In this document: positions 1 to 9,322 of the stretch, one piece after another | Position numbering within the stretch: position 1 is the stretch's first letter | How the letters are laid out: every line of letters begins with the position of its first letter | The notes under the pieces: generated by a model | Seen by the model: the letters and a program-made list of their open reading frames with translations, nothing else | Database searches by the model: none | What the model was told of the DNA's origin: nothing | Origin: Pseudomonadota bacterium | GTDB taxonomy: Bacteria; Pseudomonadota; Gammaproteobacteria; Xanthomonadales; Xanthomonadaceae | Length of the DNA: 64,000 bases | Assembly: GCA_021821195.1 (NCBI GenBank) | Contig: JAKACT010000001.1 | Location: 372,001 to 436,000, forward strand | Direction of reading: 5' to 3' | Translations under genes and position numbers: made by a program

Positions 1-175
1 CCTGCACCACCATGCCCAGCGAATCGCCGATCAGGATCAGGTCGATCCCGGCGTCGTCCAGCACCCGCGCGAAACTCGCGTCGTAGCAGGTCAGCATGGT
101 CAGCCGACGGCCCGCCTCTCGTGCCTGGGCGAGCTGCGGCACGCTCCAGGACTTCTGTTCGGCATGTACGCTCAT
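1..175 (-). CDS. panB: 3-methyl-2-oxobutanoate hydroxymethyltransferase (N-terminal part)
   Basis: First committed enzyme of pantothenate synthesis: it moves a hydroxymethyl group from 5,10-methylene-THF onto alpha-ketoisovalerate in the cytoplasm. Only the first 58 residues lie in the window; the gene runs off the left edge. They carry the family signatures [19 protein letters not shown] and [11 protein letters not shown], whose Asp binds the active-site metal in known PanB enzymes. The ATG at 175 gives the usual PanB N-terminus. It lies 66 bp downstream of folK on the same strand, in the pcnB-folK-panB order seen in many gammaproteobacteria. A panC/panD continuation beyond the edge is likely but not visible. 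Confidence 0.95.
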   Translation of the reverse strand, partial: MSVHAEQKSWSVPQLAQAREAGRRLTMLTCYDASFARVLDDAGIDLILIGDSLGMVVQ

Positions 176-241
176 CGCGGTTCCCGGCAGGTCAGGGGCG
201 GCATTATCGCGCAGAACCCGGGGCCGGCCGCTTGCCTCGGA

Positions 242-769
242 TCAAGCACCTTCGATTGCCTCCACGCCGGCGACATCCACGTGCCGCAGCGCCTCGCCCA
301 CGTTGCCGTGGCCGGGGAACGGCTGGTCGGCGGCGATCTCGGCCAGCGGCACCAGCGCGAACGCGCGTTCGTGCAGGTGCGGATGCGGCACGCGCAGTCC
401 GGGCTGGTCGATGGTGTCATCGGCGTACAACAGCAGGTCCAGGTCGAGCACGCGCGGACCCCAACGCGTTGCAGCCGCCTCGCCATCGCGCAGCCGGCCG
501 GCCGCGCGCTCGATCGCCAGCAGTTGCGCCAACAGCACCTGCGGCGCGAGCCGGGTCTCCAGCAGCGCCGCCGCGTTGACATAGTCCGGCTGGTCGGTGC
601 GGCCCCAGGCCGGCGTGCGGTACAACCGGGAAGTCGCCAGTAGGCGACTGCCAGGCAGCGCCGCCAGCGCGTGGAAGGCAGCGCGCAGCGCCTGCAAGGG
701 ATCGCCGAGGTTGCCACCCAGGCCGATGCAGGCTCGAACCGGCATCTGGGCAGGTTGTTGCCCGCTCAC
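242..769 (-). CDS. folK: 2-amino-4-hydroxy-6-hydroxymethyldihydropteridine diphosphokinase (HPPK)
   Basis: Transfers pyrophosphate from ATP to 6-hydroxymethyl-7,8-dihydropterin in folate synthesis. The protein is 175 residues, near the usual 160-170. It has the opening IGLGGNLGDP, the pterin-side segment SRLYRTPAWG, and the signature RWGPRVLDLDLLLY, whose two Asp residues hold the two Mg ions. The GTG start at 769 overlaps the pcnB stop by four bases (GTGA), so the two are probably translationally coupled. An ATG eight codons further in is the alternative start. The operon links RNA decay (pcnB) with vitamin synthesis (folK, panB), a common arrangement. Confidence 0.95.
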   Translation of the reverse strand: MSGQQPAQMPVRACIGLGGNLGDPLQALRAAFHALAALPGSRLLATSRLYRTPAWGRTDQPDYVNAAALLETRLAPQVLLAQLLAIERAAGRLRDGEAAATRWGPRVLDLDLLLYADDTIDQPGLRVPHPHLHERAFALVPLAEIAADQPFPGHGNVGEALRHVDVAGVEAIEGA

Positions 770-2121
770 GACCTGCGGCGACGGCGCCGGCGGCGCGGCG
801 CGGCAGGGGCATCGGGATCGGCCTCGCCGTCGGCGCCCTCCTCCTGCGGATCGCTTGCATCTTCCGCCTCGCTAGCAGCCACGGCGACCGCCGGCTGCAG
901 CTGCACCTCGCGCCAGAACGCCACGTCGTCGGCATGTGAATCCGACGCGGCCAGGCGCAATTCAAGGAAGTCGATGGCGGCGCGGAAGCGCGGATGCGCC
1001 AGCAGCCGGAACACGCGCTTGCGCTGGCGCAGCGAGAACCGCGGCTGCATCAGCCAGATTTCCTGCATCGGCAGCGAGAAGCGCCGCGGCAGCGCGGTGC
1101 GCGCGACCTGGTGCATGGTCACCCGGTCAGCGGCGCGGCGCTGCGCCTCGACGGCATGCACGCCCTGCGCCTGCAGCTGCGCCAGCGCGCGGCAGTAGGC
1201 CGGCCACAGCAGCACTGCGTACAGGAAGGCCGGCGACACCGGCTCGTCGTTGGCCACCCGCGCGTCGGTATTGCGCAGCCCCTGCACCAGCATCCGCCGC
1301 AGCGCACCGGATTTGTTGGAATCCAGCGCCTTGGCGGTTTCCGGCAGCAGCGCCGGCAGCAGGCCGTGCGCCTCCAGGTGTTCGAAGCTGGCCACCGCGT
1401 GGCCGGACAGGAACAGCTTGAGGGTTTCCTCGAACAGCCGCGCCGGCGAGGCGTCGGCCAGCAGCGGCGCCAGCCGCGGCAGCGGTTCGGCGGTGGCGGC
1501 CTCGATGGTGAAGCCCAGCTTCGCCGCCAACCGCGCCGCGCGCAGCATGCGCACCGGGTCTTCGCGGTAGCGCGCTTCCGGCTCGCCGATCAGGCGCAGC
1601 AGCCGCGCCTGCACGTCGGCATAGCCGCCCACGTAGTCGCGCACCGAGAAGTCCTCGATCGCGTAGTACAGCGCGTTGGCGGTGAAGTCGCGGCGCACTG
1701 CGTCGTCTTCGATGCTGCCGTAGATGTTGTCGCGCAGCAGGCGGCCGCCGTCGTCGGTCTGGCGATCCCCCTCGTCGTCGCCGCCGTTAGCGCGGAAAGT
1801 GGCGACTTCGATGATCTCGCGGCCATAGACCACGTGCGCCAGCCGGAACCGGCGGCCAATCAGCCGGCAGTTGCGGAACAGCGCCTTGACCTGCTCGGGA
1901 GTGGCGCTGGTGGCGACGTCGAAGTCCTTGGGCTCGCCGCCGATCAGCAGGTCGCGCACGGCGCCGCCGACCAGGTAGGCGGCGAACCCGGCTTCGCGTA
2001 GGCGGTACAACACCCGCAGCGCGTTGGGACTCATCTGCTTGCGGGAGACGCCGTGGACATCGCGCGGGATCACGCGCAGTTCCGGTACGACGGGGAAGAT
2101 AGGGCTTTCGGTTTGGGTCAT
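766..2121 (-). CDS. pcnB: Poly(A) polymerase I
   Basis: Adds 3' poly(A) tails to RNA, marking it for decay. The 451-residue protein, like E. coli PcnB, has the class II nucleotidyltransferase head near residues 50-75 (YLVGGAVRDLLIGGEPKDFD, with the metal-binding DxD). Next come the poly(A)/CCA-adding enzyme body with RNA-binding motif YREDPVRMLRAARLAAKLGF, and an acidic stretch followed by nine arginines at the C-terminus, resembling the basic tail of PcnB. The N-terminal VHGVSRKQMSPNALRVLYRL is typical of PcnB and distinguishes it from the CCA-adding enzyme. First gene of the pcnB-folK-panB operon, divergent from tRNA-Glu. No clear Shine-Dalgarno precedes the ATG. Confidence 0.96.
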   Translation of the reverse strand: MTQTESPIFPVVPELRVIPRDVHGVSRKQMSPNALRVLYRLREAGFAAYLVGGAVRDLLIGGEPKDFDVATSATPEQVKALFRNCRLIGRRFRLAHVVYGREIIEVATFRANGGDDEGDRQTDDGGRLLRDNIYGSIEDDAVRRDFTANALYYAIEDFSVRDYVGGYADVQARLLRLIGEPEARYREDPVRMLRAARLAAKLGFTIEAATAEPLPRLAPLLADASPARLFEETLKLFLSGHAVASFEHLEAHGLLPALLPETAKALDSNKSGALRRMLVQGLRNTDARVANDEPVSPAFLYAVLLWPAYCRALAQLQAQGVHAVEAQRRAADRVTMHQVARTALPRRFSLPMQEIWLMQPRFSLRQRKRVFRLLAHPRFRAAIDFLELRLAASDSHADDVAFWREVQLQPAVAVAASEAEDASDPQEEGADGEADPDAPAAPRRRRRRRRS

Positions 2122-2147
2122 GCGCTGCGATTGGCGGAAACGGGGCG

Positions 2148-2177
2148 TTGCCAGGGGCGAACGCAGCCTTTTATACT
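2148..2177 (+). promoter_or_regulatory. Probable sigma-70 promoter of the tRNA-Glu gene
   Basis: TTGCCA (2148-2153) and TATACT (2172-2177) are separated by 18 bp. This places the -10 hexamer 60 bp before the mature tRNA, a normal 5' leader for processing by RNase P. It lies in the gap between pcnB and the tRNA. Inferred from sequence match only. Confidence 0.6.
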
Positions 2178-2237
2178 AGCAAGCTCGGCAGGCCATCCGG
2201 CACTTCCGGGCCGGTCGTCCAACCGGCTGCAACCAAT

Positions 2238-2313
2238 GCTCCCTTCGTCTAGAGGCCCAGGACGTGGCCCTCTCAAGGCTAAAACACGGGTTCGAATCCC
2301 GTAGGGAGCGCCA
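2238..2313 (+). tRNA. tRNA-Glu (anticodon CTC)
   Basis: A 76-nt cloverleaf with encoded CCA. The acceptor stem GCTCCCT pairs with AGGGAGC, with discriminator G before CCA. The D-arm is CGTCTAGAGGCCCAGGAC as in bacterial tRNA-Glu. The anticodon stem TGGCC/GGCTA, with one G-T wobble, closes the 7-base loop CTCTCAA, which shows anticodon CTC. The T-arm ACGGGTTCGAATCCCGT is complete. CTC reads only GAG, so a TTC isoacceptor must exist elsewhere in the genome; the high GC content explains the use of a separate GAG decoder. Confidence 0.96.
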
Positions 2314-2359
2314 ATCATGAAAAAAGCCCGAGTCATTCGACTCGGGCTTTTTTCATGAT
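2314..2359 (+). terminator. Rho-independent terminator after tRNA-Glu
   Basis: A perfect 21-bp inverted repeat (2314-2334 and 2339-2359) around the 4-base loop ATTC. The core GCCCGAGTC/GACTCGGGC is flanked by A6 and T6 runs, so it can terminate transcription from either side. It starts directly after the tRNA CCA. Confidence 0.92.
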
Positions 2360-2374
2360 CGACCGGAGGGATGA

Positions 2375-2479
2375 GAACCCGTAGGGTTCGACAGATTCGC
2401 TTGGAGCGAATCTGGACAGCCGCAGGCTGCCCGCAGGGGTGAGCCGCCGCGCTTGCGCACCACCGGTGCGCGCGGCGGC
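2375..2479. repeat. Chain of four hairpins between tRNA-Glu and lhr
   Basis: The gap from 2360 to 2634 has no convincing gene but is dense in inverted repeats. GAACCC/GGGTTC lies at 2375-2389. AGATTCGCT/AGCGAATCT lies at 2393-2413. CAGCC/GGCTG lies at 2417-2429. A large nested stem GCCGCCGCGC/GCGCGGCGGC lies at 2443-2479 and encloses GCGCACC/GGTGCGC. They look like a REP-type or tRNA-associated repeat block. A minus-strand reading frame of 85 codons crosses it, but it has Arg/Ala-rich, low-complexity content and is probably not a gene. Confidence 0.6.
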
Positions 2480-2634
2480 GAACGCCCGGAGGCTAGGCCG
2501 GAGGGCCGGAAGCGCACATGGAGGTGCCGCGTCTATCCCGTCGCGTGCGACGCGCCTGCCTTGCTCATCGCAACCTTTACCCCGCTCCAACGAAACAGAC
2601 AGCGACTCAATGGCGGGATCCTCTCGCGCTGCCG

Positions 2635-5600
2635 TTAACCACGCAGCCCCAGCGGATCCGCCATCGGCCGCGATCCCGGCGCTTGCGATGCCCTGCCCTG
2701 CGCGCCCGGCTCCCGAAACAGCGCCACCTTTGCCGCGTGCGCATCGGCGGGCGCCAGCCCGGGCAGGGCGCGGAACTCGCCGCCCACCAGCGACGCCACC
2801 GGCACGCCGTCGCGCAGCAACAGGCGCGCGCCCGGCTGGCGCGGCACCTTGTCGCCGGCCAGCAGGGTGCCGGCGAGGTTCAGCGGGTCGCTGGCCGACA
2901 CCGCGATCATCGCCCCGTCATGCGGGCGCTTGCGGATCGCACGCAGCGCGGCCACCGCCTCCGGCAGGGCGAACTGCTGGCCGACCACGCCGGACAGGAA
3001 GCGCCCGCCGCGGATTTCGCCGCGCGCTTCCAGACGCTGGTATTCGCGCAACAGCTCGCGCCACGGCGGCAGCCACGCCGCCTCGCGCTCCAGCAGCCGC
3101 CAGCAGACCACGCCGTAGCGGCGCAGCAGCACGCGGGCGACATGCTCGATATTGGCGGAATCCTGCGCAACCTCCGCCTCCGGCCGCCACACCGGGCTCC
3201 ACCGCCCCGCATCCGCGATTCCGGTCAACGAAGCGCGGCGACCGTTGCGTGCGTAGCTTGACGGCTTCTTCGCCGCCGGCAGCAGCAGCGCGCGCAGGCC
3301 GGAAAAGCTGTCGCAGCTGACGCGGCCGCGCGCGACCAGTTCGGCCAGCGCGTCCTCCAGTTCGGTTTCCAGCAGCCGCGCGGCGTCCAGCAGTTCGTCG
3401 AAGAACAGCGCGCCGCGCTGGCGCATGCAGTCCTCCACCTTCTGCGCGCGCGACGACAGCGGCGCATCCTCGCCAGGCTGCTGGCCGGCCGCCAACCCGG
3501 CCCACCGGCCCAGCTCCCGGCGCGGCAGCAGCACGATGGGCGCGGCGCGCACCAGCGTCGCCCCACCCTCGCCGCCCGTGCGCAGGCGCGCCCAGGCGAT
3601 GCGCCCGGCGCCGCACAGGTCGTCCAGCCAGGCGATGGAATAGTCCTTGATCCTGGAAGGCAGCAACTCGCTCTCCCACGCACCGGCGGCGGCCTCGAAG
3701 CCCTCCAGCTGCGCCAGCACGCCGGCCAGCGCGTCCGGCCCCTGCACGCGGGTGGCAGGCGACAGCCGCTGCCAGTCGCAGAGGAAGCGCACGTAGTCGC
3801 GCACGTCCACCGGCTCGATCTCGCGCCGCAGCCGCGCCACCGTATTGCGGTGGATGCGCGCCAGCAGCAGGCGCTCGCACCATTCATCGCAGGCGGCACC
3901 GGGACGGAAGCGTCCGCGCATGGCGTAGCCCTCCTGCTCCAGCGCCATCAGCGCGAAATCGACCTCATCCGCGGGTGCCGCCAGGACGGTGGCGAGTGCC
4001 TGCGCGGTGGTGACCCCGGATGCGGACAGGCGGCTGCGCACCAGTTCGCGCAGGGCATCCTCGCGCGACCAGTCCGCGGCATGGCTGGCGGGGACCGCGA
4101 CATCCGGCACGTCGGCCGCGCCAGGATGCAGCGCGCGCAGCTGCGGCAGCCGCTCGGTGGCGGTCCACAGCCCTGCCCCGCCGGCATCCAGCAAGGTGGC
4201 GCGCGCTTCTCCCGCCAGCCGCTGCAGCAACGGCAGCCAGCCCGATGCCTCGGCCTCGCCCGCCGCCACCGCGCCCAGCGCCATCAAGGCGTCATGCATC
4301 TCATCGGCGCTGCCGGCCAGCGGCCATGCGTCCTCGGCCACCGCGTCGATCGCCCCCGGGTCGAGCCGGCCGAGGTCGCCAGCCTGCTGGCTGGCCCCGC
4401 CACGGCCGCGCGCGACCACCGCCTGGGTGCGTCGCTCCTCCAGCGGTGCATCATCGAGGAAGGCATACGGCCGCGCGCTCAGCACTTCGGCGGTGAACGG
4501 CGAGGGACCGGTCAGGTCGCGCGCGGTCACCTGCACGTCGCCCGACTCCAGCCCACGCAGCAGCGCCAGCCAGCCGTCCACGTCCATGGCCTCGAACAGG
4601 CAGTCCTGCAGGGTCTGCGCCACCAGCGGGTGGTCGGGCACTTCGCGCTCGCCAACGATGTTTTCCAGGCACGCCACCTGGTCGGGGAACACCGTCGCCA
4701 TCAGGTCTTCCGACTTCATCCGCTGCAACTGCGGCGGCACCTTCTTGCCGCCGGTGAAGCGCGGCAGCGCCAGCGCGGTGGTGGCATTCCAGCGGAAACG
4801 CGCCGGGAACAGCGGCGCGTCCAGCAGCGCCTGCACCAGCACGTCCTTGGCGCTGGCCGAATGCAGGTAGCCGATCACTTCGATCAGCGGGAAGCTATGG
4901 CTGGTGGACAGCGACAGGATGATCGCGTCCTCGGTGGCCGCCGCCTGCAGTTCGAAGTTGAACTTGCGGCAGAAGCGCTTGCGCAGCGCTAGCCCCCAGG
5001 CCTTGTTGATCCGGCTGCCGTAGGGCGAATGGATCACCAGCTGGGTACCGCCGGATTCGTCGAAGAAGCGCTCCAGCGCAATGTGCTGCTGGGTTGGCAG
5101 CATGCCGAAGCCGGCCAGCTGCGCGGCGACGTAGGCGACGATCTGCGCGGCGGCGGATTCGCCCAGCGCCAGTTCGTCGCGCAGCCAGCGCAGCGCCGCG
5201 GCTTCGCCTTCGCGCTCCAGTTTTTCCTGCAGCAGCGCGCGGAAGCGCGACACGCTCGCGGAAAGCTCGATGCTGCGCCCCGGCGCCTCGCCCAGCCAGA
5301 ACGGGATGCTGGGCGGCTGGCCCTGCGCGTCCTCCACCCGCACCCGGCCGGCTTCCACACGCAGGATCCGGTAGCTGGCGTTGCCCAACTGGAACACGTC
5401 GCCGGCAATGCTCTCGATGGCGAAGTCTTCGTTGACGGTGCCGATCTGGATCGCCTGCGGCTCCAGCACCACCGCGTAGTCGCCGACGTCCGGGATGGTG
5501 CCGCCGGACTGCGTCGCGGTCAGGCGCGCGCCCTTGCGCCCGCGCAACTTGCGGTGCACGGCGTCGCGATGCAGATAGCTGGCGCGCTGGCCGTAGCGGG

Positions 5601-7035
5601 TGGAGAAGCCCTCCGCCAGCATCTTCAGCAGGCCATCGAACTCCTCCCGCGGCAGCGACGCATACGGCCACGCCCGCCGCACCAGCGCGAACAGTGCGTC
5701 CTCGTCCCATTCGCGCGCGGCCACCTCGGCCACGATCTGCTGCGCCAGCACGTCGCGTGGCGCCGGCGGCATGATCAGCGCGTCCAGCTCACCGCGGCGC
5801 ACGCTGTCCAGCAGCGCCGCGCATTCCATCAGCTCGTCGCGGGTGGTGGCGAACAGGCGCCCCTTGGGCACGCCGCCGACCTGGTGGCCGGCACGCCCAA
5901 CCCGCTGCAGGAAGGCGGCGATGCTGCGCGGCGAGCCGATCTGGCAGACCAGGTCGACATCGCCGATGTCGATGCCCAGCTCCAGCGAGGCGGTCGCCAC
6001 CAGCACCTTCAATCCACCGCGCTTGAGCCGCTGCTCGGCCTCCAGCCGCAGCTCCTTGGCCAGCGAGCCATGGTGCGCGGCCACGTGCTCCTTGCCCAGC
6101 AACTCGCCGAGGTGGCGGGCCGCGCGCTCCGCCATCCGGCGGGTATTGACGAATACCAGCGTGGTCGCGTGCCGTTCCACCAGCTCGGCGATGCGCGCGT
6201 ACACCAGCTCCCACTGGGCGTTCGACATCACCGCTTCCAGCGGTACCGGCGGCAATTCCAGCGCAAGATCGCGCTGGCGCGCGTGGCCGATATCGACGAT
6301 GGCGCAAATGGTGTCAGGGACAATTTCCTGGCTGGAAATTGTCCCTGACACCATTTTTTCTCCCGTCAGGAACTTCGCCACATCCTCGATGGGTTTCTGG
6401 GTCGCCGACAGCCCAACCCGCGTGGCCCGCCGCCCGGTCAGTGCGTCCAGCCGCTCCAGTGACAGCGCCAGGTGGCTGCCGCGCTTGTTCTGCACCAGCG
6501 CGTGGATTTCATCGACGATCACCGTGCGCACGCCGGCCAGCATCGCCCGCCCGGACTCCGAGCCCAGCAGCACGTACAGCGATTCCGGGGTGGTGGCGAG
6601 GATGTGTGGCGGCCGCTTGCGATGCAGGGCGCGCTCGGACTGCGGCGTATCGCCGGTGCGCACTGCCGTGCGGATGGCGATGTCAGGCAGGCCCAGCGCC
6701 GCGAGTTCGGCGCGGATGCCCTCCAGCGGCGCGTCCAGGTTGACGTGGATGTCATTGGACAGCGCCTTCAGCGGCGAGACGTACAGCACCAAGGTGGTAT
6801 CCGGCAGCCCCTGGGACAGGCCTTCCCGCACCAGCGCGTCGATCGCGGTGAGGAAGGCGGTCAGGGTCTTGCCTGAACCGGTGGGCGCGGCCACCAGCGT
6901 GTCGCGGCCCCCAGCGATGGCGGGCCAGGCCGCGACCTGCGCCTGGGTGGGCGCGGGAAACGCGCGCGCGAACCAGCCGGCGACAGCGGGATGGAAGTCG
7001 CCCAGGGCTGCGTGCAGGGGCGCTTGCTCAGGCAT
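2635..7035 (-). CDS. lhr: Lhr-family ATP-dependent helicase (large form)
   Basis: A DNA-repair-linked 3'-5' superfamily 2 helicase. The length of 1466 residues matches full Lhr (about 1500), not the 800-residue ligase-associated form. Visible are Walker [10 protein letters not shown] (about residues 49-57), motif II VDEIHAL, motif III SATQ, motif [11 protein letters not shown], then the winged-helix/beta-barrel core and the long Lhr C-terminal region. I chose the ATG at 7035, which begins just before the conserved helicase start; a GTG at 7110 would add 25 low-complexity residues. A 51-bp perfect palindrome (6306-6356) lies in frame at about residues 227-243, between FLTGE and the conserved IVDIGH segment; see the separate entry. 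Downstream of cfa on the same strand. Confidence 0.93.
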   Translation of the reverse strand: MPEQAPLHAALGDFHPAVAGWFARAFPAPTQAQVAAWPAIAGGRDTLVAAPTGSGKTLTAFLTAIDALVREGLSQGLPDTTLVLYVSPLKALSNDIHVNLDAPLEGIRAELAALGLPDIAIRTAVRTGDTPQSERALHRKRPPHILATTPESLYVLLGSESGRAMLAGVRTVIVDEIHALVQNKRGSHLALSLERLDALTGRRATRVGLSATQKPIEDVAKFLTGEKMVSGTISSQEIVPDTICAIVDIGHARQRDLALELPPVPLEAVMSNAQWELVYARIAELVERHATTLVFVNTRRMAERAARHLGELLGKEHVAAHHGSLAKELRLEAEQRLKRGGLKVLVATASLELGIDIGDVDLVCQIGSPRSIAAFLQRVGRAGHQVGGVPKGRLFATTRDELMECAALLDSVRRGELDALIMPPAPRDVLAQQIVAEVAAREWDEDALFALVRRAWPYASLPREEFDGLLKMLAEGFSTRYGQRASYLHRDAVHRKLRGRKGARLTATQSGGTIPDVGDYAVVLEPQAIQIGTVNEDFAIESIAGDVFQLGNASYRILRVEAGRVRVEDAQGQPPSIPFWLGEAPGRSIELSASVSRFRALLQEKLEREGEAAALRWLRDELALGESAAAQIVAYVAAQLAGFGMLPTQQHIALERFFDESGGTQLVIHSPYGSRINKAWGLALRKRFCRKFNFELQAAATEDAIILSLSTSHSFPLIEVIGYLHSASAKDVLVQALLDAPLFPARFRWNATTALALPRFTGGKKVPPQLQRMKSEDLMATVFPDQVACLENIVGEREVPDHPLVAQTLQDCLFEAMDVDGWLALLRGLESGDVQVTARDLTGPSPFTAEVLSARPYAFLDDAPLEERRTQAVVARGRGGASQQAGDLGRLDPGAIDAVAEDAWPLAGSADEMHDALMALGAVAAGEAEASGWLPLLQRLAGEARATLLDAGGAGLWTATERLPQLRALHPGAADVPDVAVPASHAADWSREDALRELVRSRLSASGVTTAQALATVLAAPADEVDFALMALEQEGYAMRGRFRPGAACDEWCERLLLARIHRNTVARLRREIEPVDVRDYVRFLCDWQRLSPATRVQGPDALAGVLAQLEGFEAAAGAWESELLPSRIKDYSIAWLDDLCGAGRIAWARLRTGGEGGATLVRAAPIVLLPRRELGRWAGLAAGQQPGEDAPLSSRAQKVEDCMRQRGALFFDELLDAARLLETELEDALAELVARGRVSCDSFSGLRALLLPAAKKPSSYARNGRRASLTGIADAGRWSPVWRPEAEVAQDSANIEHVARVLLRRYGVVCWRLLEREAAWLPPWRELLREYQRLEARGEIRGGRFLSGVVGQQFALPEAVAALRAIRKRPHDGAMIAVSASDPLNLAGTLLAGDKVPRQPGARLLLRDGVPVASLVGGEFRALPGLAPADAHAAKVALFREPGAQGRASQAPGSRPMADPLGLRG
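6306..6356. repeat. Perfect 23-bp palindrome inserted in frame in lhr
   Basis: Two exact 23-base arms (6306-6328 and 6334-6356) around a 5-base loop. The arm core GGTGTCAGGGACAATTT resembles palindromes often seen beside REP-associated Y1 transposases (RAYT), an identification from memory and not from a search. The unit is 51 bp (17 codons), so the lhr frame is kept, and it is read as roughly [16 protein letters not shown]. This segment has no counterpart in the usual Lhr sequence, where the loop after the SATQ motif runs straight into the IVD-GH segment. Its AT content is well above that of the surrounding gene. No transposase is present in the window. Confidence 0.85.
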
Positions 7036-7149
7036 GCCGGCATTATCCGCCGCGCCGGGAAGCGCCGGATGAATGGAATGGCGGAAGGCGAAGCGGATTT
7101 GCGCGTTCACCCCCGCAGGCTGCGGCGCGCGCGTCTCACCGGCTGCGAC

Positions 7150-8286
7150 TCAGCGGATCTCCTGCAGCCCGCCCGGCACCCCGCGCGGTGACAGCAGCAG
7201 CTGCCAGAGCTGGTTGCGGCGCGCCCGGAAGCTGGCCATCGATGCCGCCAGGTAGAACCGCCACATGCGCCGGAAGCGCGTGTCGTAGCGCGCCGGCAGG
7301 CGCTCCCAGGCGGCCTCGACATTGGCCCGCCAGGCCTGCAGGGTGCGGTCGTAGTCGGGACCGAAACCGTGCCAATCCTCGACCACGAAGCGCCCTTCCA
7401 ACGCCGCGGCGATCTGCGCGGCGGAGGGGATCATCGAGTTCGGGAAGATGTAGCGCGCGATCCACGGGTCGGTGTGGCGGGTCGAGGTATTGCTGCCGAT
7501 GCTGTGCAGCAGGGCCAGCCCGCCATCCCCTGCAGCCGGATCCAGGCTGCGCCTGGCCACTTCGAAGAACACCGCGTAGTTGCGCGCGCCGACGTGTTCG
7601 AACATGCCGATGGACAGCACCCGGTCGAAGGCGCCTGGCTCGATGTGGCGGTAGTCCTGCAGCCGGATCTCGACCGGCAGGCCCGCGCAGAGGCGGCGCG
7701 CATAGGCCGCCTGCTCGGCCGAGATGGTCACGCCCACGCCCCGCACGCCATGGCGCTCGGCCGCGTATTTCAGCGCCTCGCCCCAGCCGCAGCCGATGTC
7801 CAGCAGCCGCAGGTCTGGGCGCAGCCTCAGCTTGCGGCAGACCAGATCGAGCTTGGCTTCCTGCGCAGCGTCGAGATCTGCGGCATCCCGCCAGTAGCCG
7901 CAGCTGTAGACCAGCCGCTTGCCGAGCATGGCGGCATAGAGGTCGTTGCCCAGGTCGTAATGGCGCCGCCCGACCTCGCCGCTGCGGCGCTCGACCTGCA
8001 GGTTGAGCAGCCACGCACGGAGGCCGTCCACCACGCTGGCCAGGCCGTGCACGCGCTCGTCGAGGCGCGCCTGCAGCAGCCGCGCCAGCATCCCGTCCAA
8101 CGAGGGCACGTCCCACCAGCCTTCCATCCACGACTCGCCTAGGCCAAGCGAGCCCTGTGCCAGCACCCGGGCATGGAAGCGCTGGTCGTGGATCACCGGG
8201 TCGCATTCGCCGCCGCCATCCAACTGGATGCCGGCGGTGGCCAGCAACCCGGCCACGCGGTCGCGGAGCGGGTGGATCGCAGGCAT
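7150..8286 (-). CDS. cfa: Cyclopropane-fatty-acyl-phospholipid synthase
   Basis: Uses S-adenosylmethionine to convert membrane unsaturated fatty acids to cyclopropane forms, usually in stationary phase or acid stress. The 378 residues match E. coli Cfa (382). The N-terminal lipid-binding part has the SLGLGESWMEGWWD segment. The SAM motif LDIGCGWGEALKYAAE lies at about 160-175, followed by the active-site signature SIGMFEHVGARNY. The C-terminal FRARRNQLWQ block is present, but the residue matching E. coli Cys354 is Ser (LAASMASFRAR); that Cys is not strictly required in E. coli. The gene lies between lhr and a lipoprotein on the same strand, with separate functions. Confidence 0.94.
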   Translation of the reverse strand: MPAIHPLRDRVAGLLATAGIQLDGGGECDPVIHDQRFHARVLAQGSLGLGESWMEGWWDVPSLDGMLARLLQARLDERVHGLASVVDGLRAWLLNLQVERRSGEVGRRHYDLGNDLYAAMLGKRLVYSCGYWRDAADLDAAQEAKLDLVCRKLRLRPDLRLLDIGCGWGEALKYAAERHGVRGVGVTISAEQAAYARRLCAGLPVEIRLQDYRHIEPGAFDRVLSIGMFEHVGARNYAVFFEVARRSLDPAAGDGGLALLHSIGSNTSTRHTDPWIARYIFPNSMIPSAAQIAAALEGRFVVEDWHGFGPDYDRTLQAWRANVEAAWERLPARYDTRFRRMWRFYLAASMASFRARRNQLWQLLLSPRGVPGGLQEIR

Positions 8287-8325
8287 GTTCGCCTCCGACC
8301 GCCAGCTTAGCGCAGCCCGGCGGGG

Positions 8326-9159
8326 TCAGCCCTGGCGGAACAGCGGCCGGTAGTCGGCGGCCACCAGCGGCAGCAGCACCCGCGCCGGCACGGCGACGGT
8401 CACGGTGCCCTCCACGTAGGGCGCGACCTGGTACGGCGGGAACACGAAGCGCAGCGCGCGGATGCTGCCGTCGGCGTTCATCACCGGCTCGAAGCGGGCG
8501 AAATTCGCCGCCGACGGCGCGGTACCGTCATCGATCATCCGGCTGCGCAGCGACATCTGGCCGGCGCGAACATCACCCTCCAGGGCCTCTTCGTCCAGCG
8601 ATGCCGACAGCTCGGTCATCAGCTGTTCGCGTACGTAGGCGGAAACCGGCGTCCAGCCCTCGGCGGCGGGAATCAGCTGCTCTGCCGCCAGCATCTGCTG
8701 CAGCTGCGGCAACCATACGAAGCGCTCGACCAGCGGGGCGCCATGCGCGCCCCCGGTGTAGGTGCTGCCGTCGGCCGCCACCGCCACCACCCGCGGCGTC
8801 TCCACCACCATGCTGAACTGCAGGCTGAGGTCATAGGGCGCGCGCGGTTTCGCCCCCTTGAGTCCGGCGACGGCCTGCATCAGCTCGGCGCGCGCCGCCT
8901 CGGCATAGGCGTGCAGTGCCTGCGCCAGCGGCGGGTAGGCAGCCGCCCGCGCCGGGTAGCTGATGCCGATGATGTAGCCCGGCGTGGTTTCGATGACGTC
9001 CTTCAATACCACCGGCGCGGCGGGCGCGGCAGGCGTCGCGGTTGGCCCCGGTACGGGTGCGGCGGCAGGCGGCGTACCGCCGCGGTTGCAGCCCGCCAGC
9101 AAGGCTAGCAGCAGGGCGAAGACGGCAACGCGTGGACTCGGACGAAGGCAATCGCTCAT
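8326..9159 (-). CDS. DUF3298/DUF4163 (RsiV-like) lipoprotein
   Basis: A 277-residue predicted lipoprotein. The N-terminus VAVFALLLALLAGCNRGG has a lipobox (LAGC) with the acylated Cys at about 23, then a Pro/Ala-rich linker. The body holds the DUF4163-like part (IGISYPARAAAYPPLAQALHAY) and the DUF3298-like part (GGAHGAPLVERFVWLPQ, then FVFPPYQVAPYVEGTVTVAVP). The family includes RsiV, a lysozyme-binding anti-sigma factor, but this protein lacks a cytoplasmic anti-sigma segment, so the role is unknown. The ATG at 9159 was chosen because it gives the signal peptide; the longer open frame upstream runs through the cold-shock gene region. Confidence 0.82.
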   Translation of the reverse strand: MSDCLRPSPRVAVFALLLALLAGCNRGGTPPAAAPVPGPTATPAAPAAPVVLKDVIETTPGYIIGISYPARAAAYPPLAQALHAYAEAARAELMQAVAGLKGAKPRAPYDLSLQFSMVVETPRVVAVAADGSTYTGGAHGAPLVERFVWLPQLQQMLAAEQLIPAAEGWTPVSAYVREQLMTELSASLDEEALEGDVRAGQMSLRSRMIDDGTAPSAANFARFEPVMNADGSIRALRFVFPPYQVAPYVEGTVTVAVPARVLLPLVAADYRPLFRQG

Positions 9160-9274
9160 GGCGGAACAGGGGATTGGGGGAAGTGGCCGGGGGACCGAGT
9201 GGGTAGTTTGGCATGCACGCCGCAACATCCCCACCGGGCCTTGCCCGCCCAGGTTTCCTGCGCCCCGGAAACGA

Positions 9275-9300
9275 CAAAGCCCGGCCGAAGCCGGGCTTTG
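9275..9300 (-). terminator. Terminator of the cold-shock gene
   Basis: A perfect 11-bp stem (CAAAGCCCGGC with GCCGGGCTTTG) closed by a TTCG tetraloop on the minus strand, 22 bp after the csp stop. It separates csp from the downstream lipoprotein gene. Confidence 0.85.
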
Positions 9301-9322
9301 CGTGCGCCAAGGCGCAGGCGAA

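Noticed and set aside
2333-2590. Open frame of 85 codons on the minus strand across the hairpin chain after tRNA-Glu
   Set aside because: It overlaps the terminator and inverted repeats, is Arg/Ala-rich and has no ribosome site; composition explains the frame.
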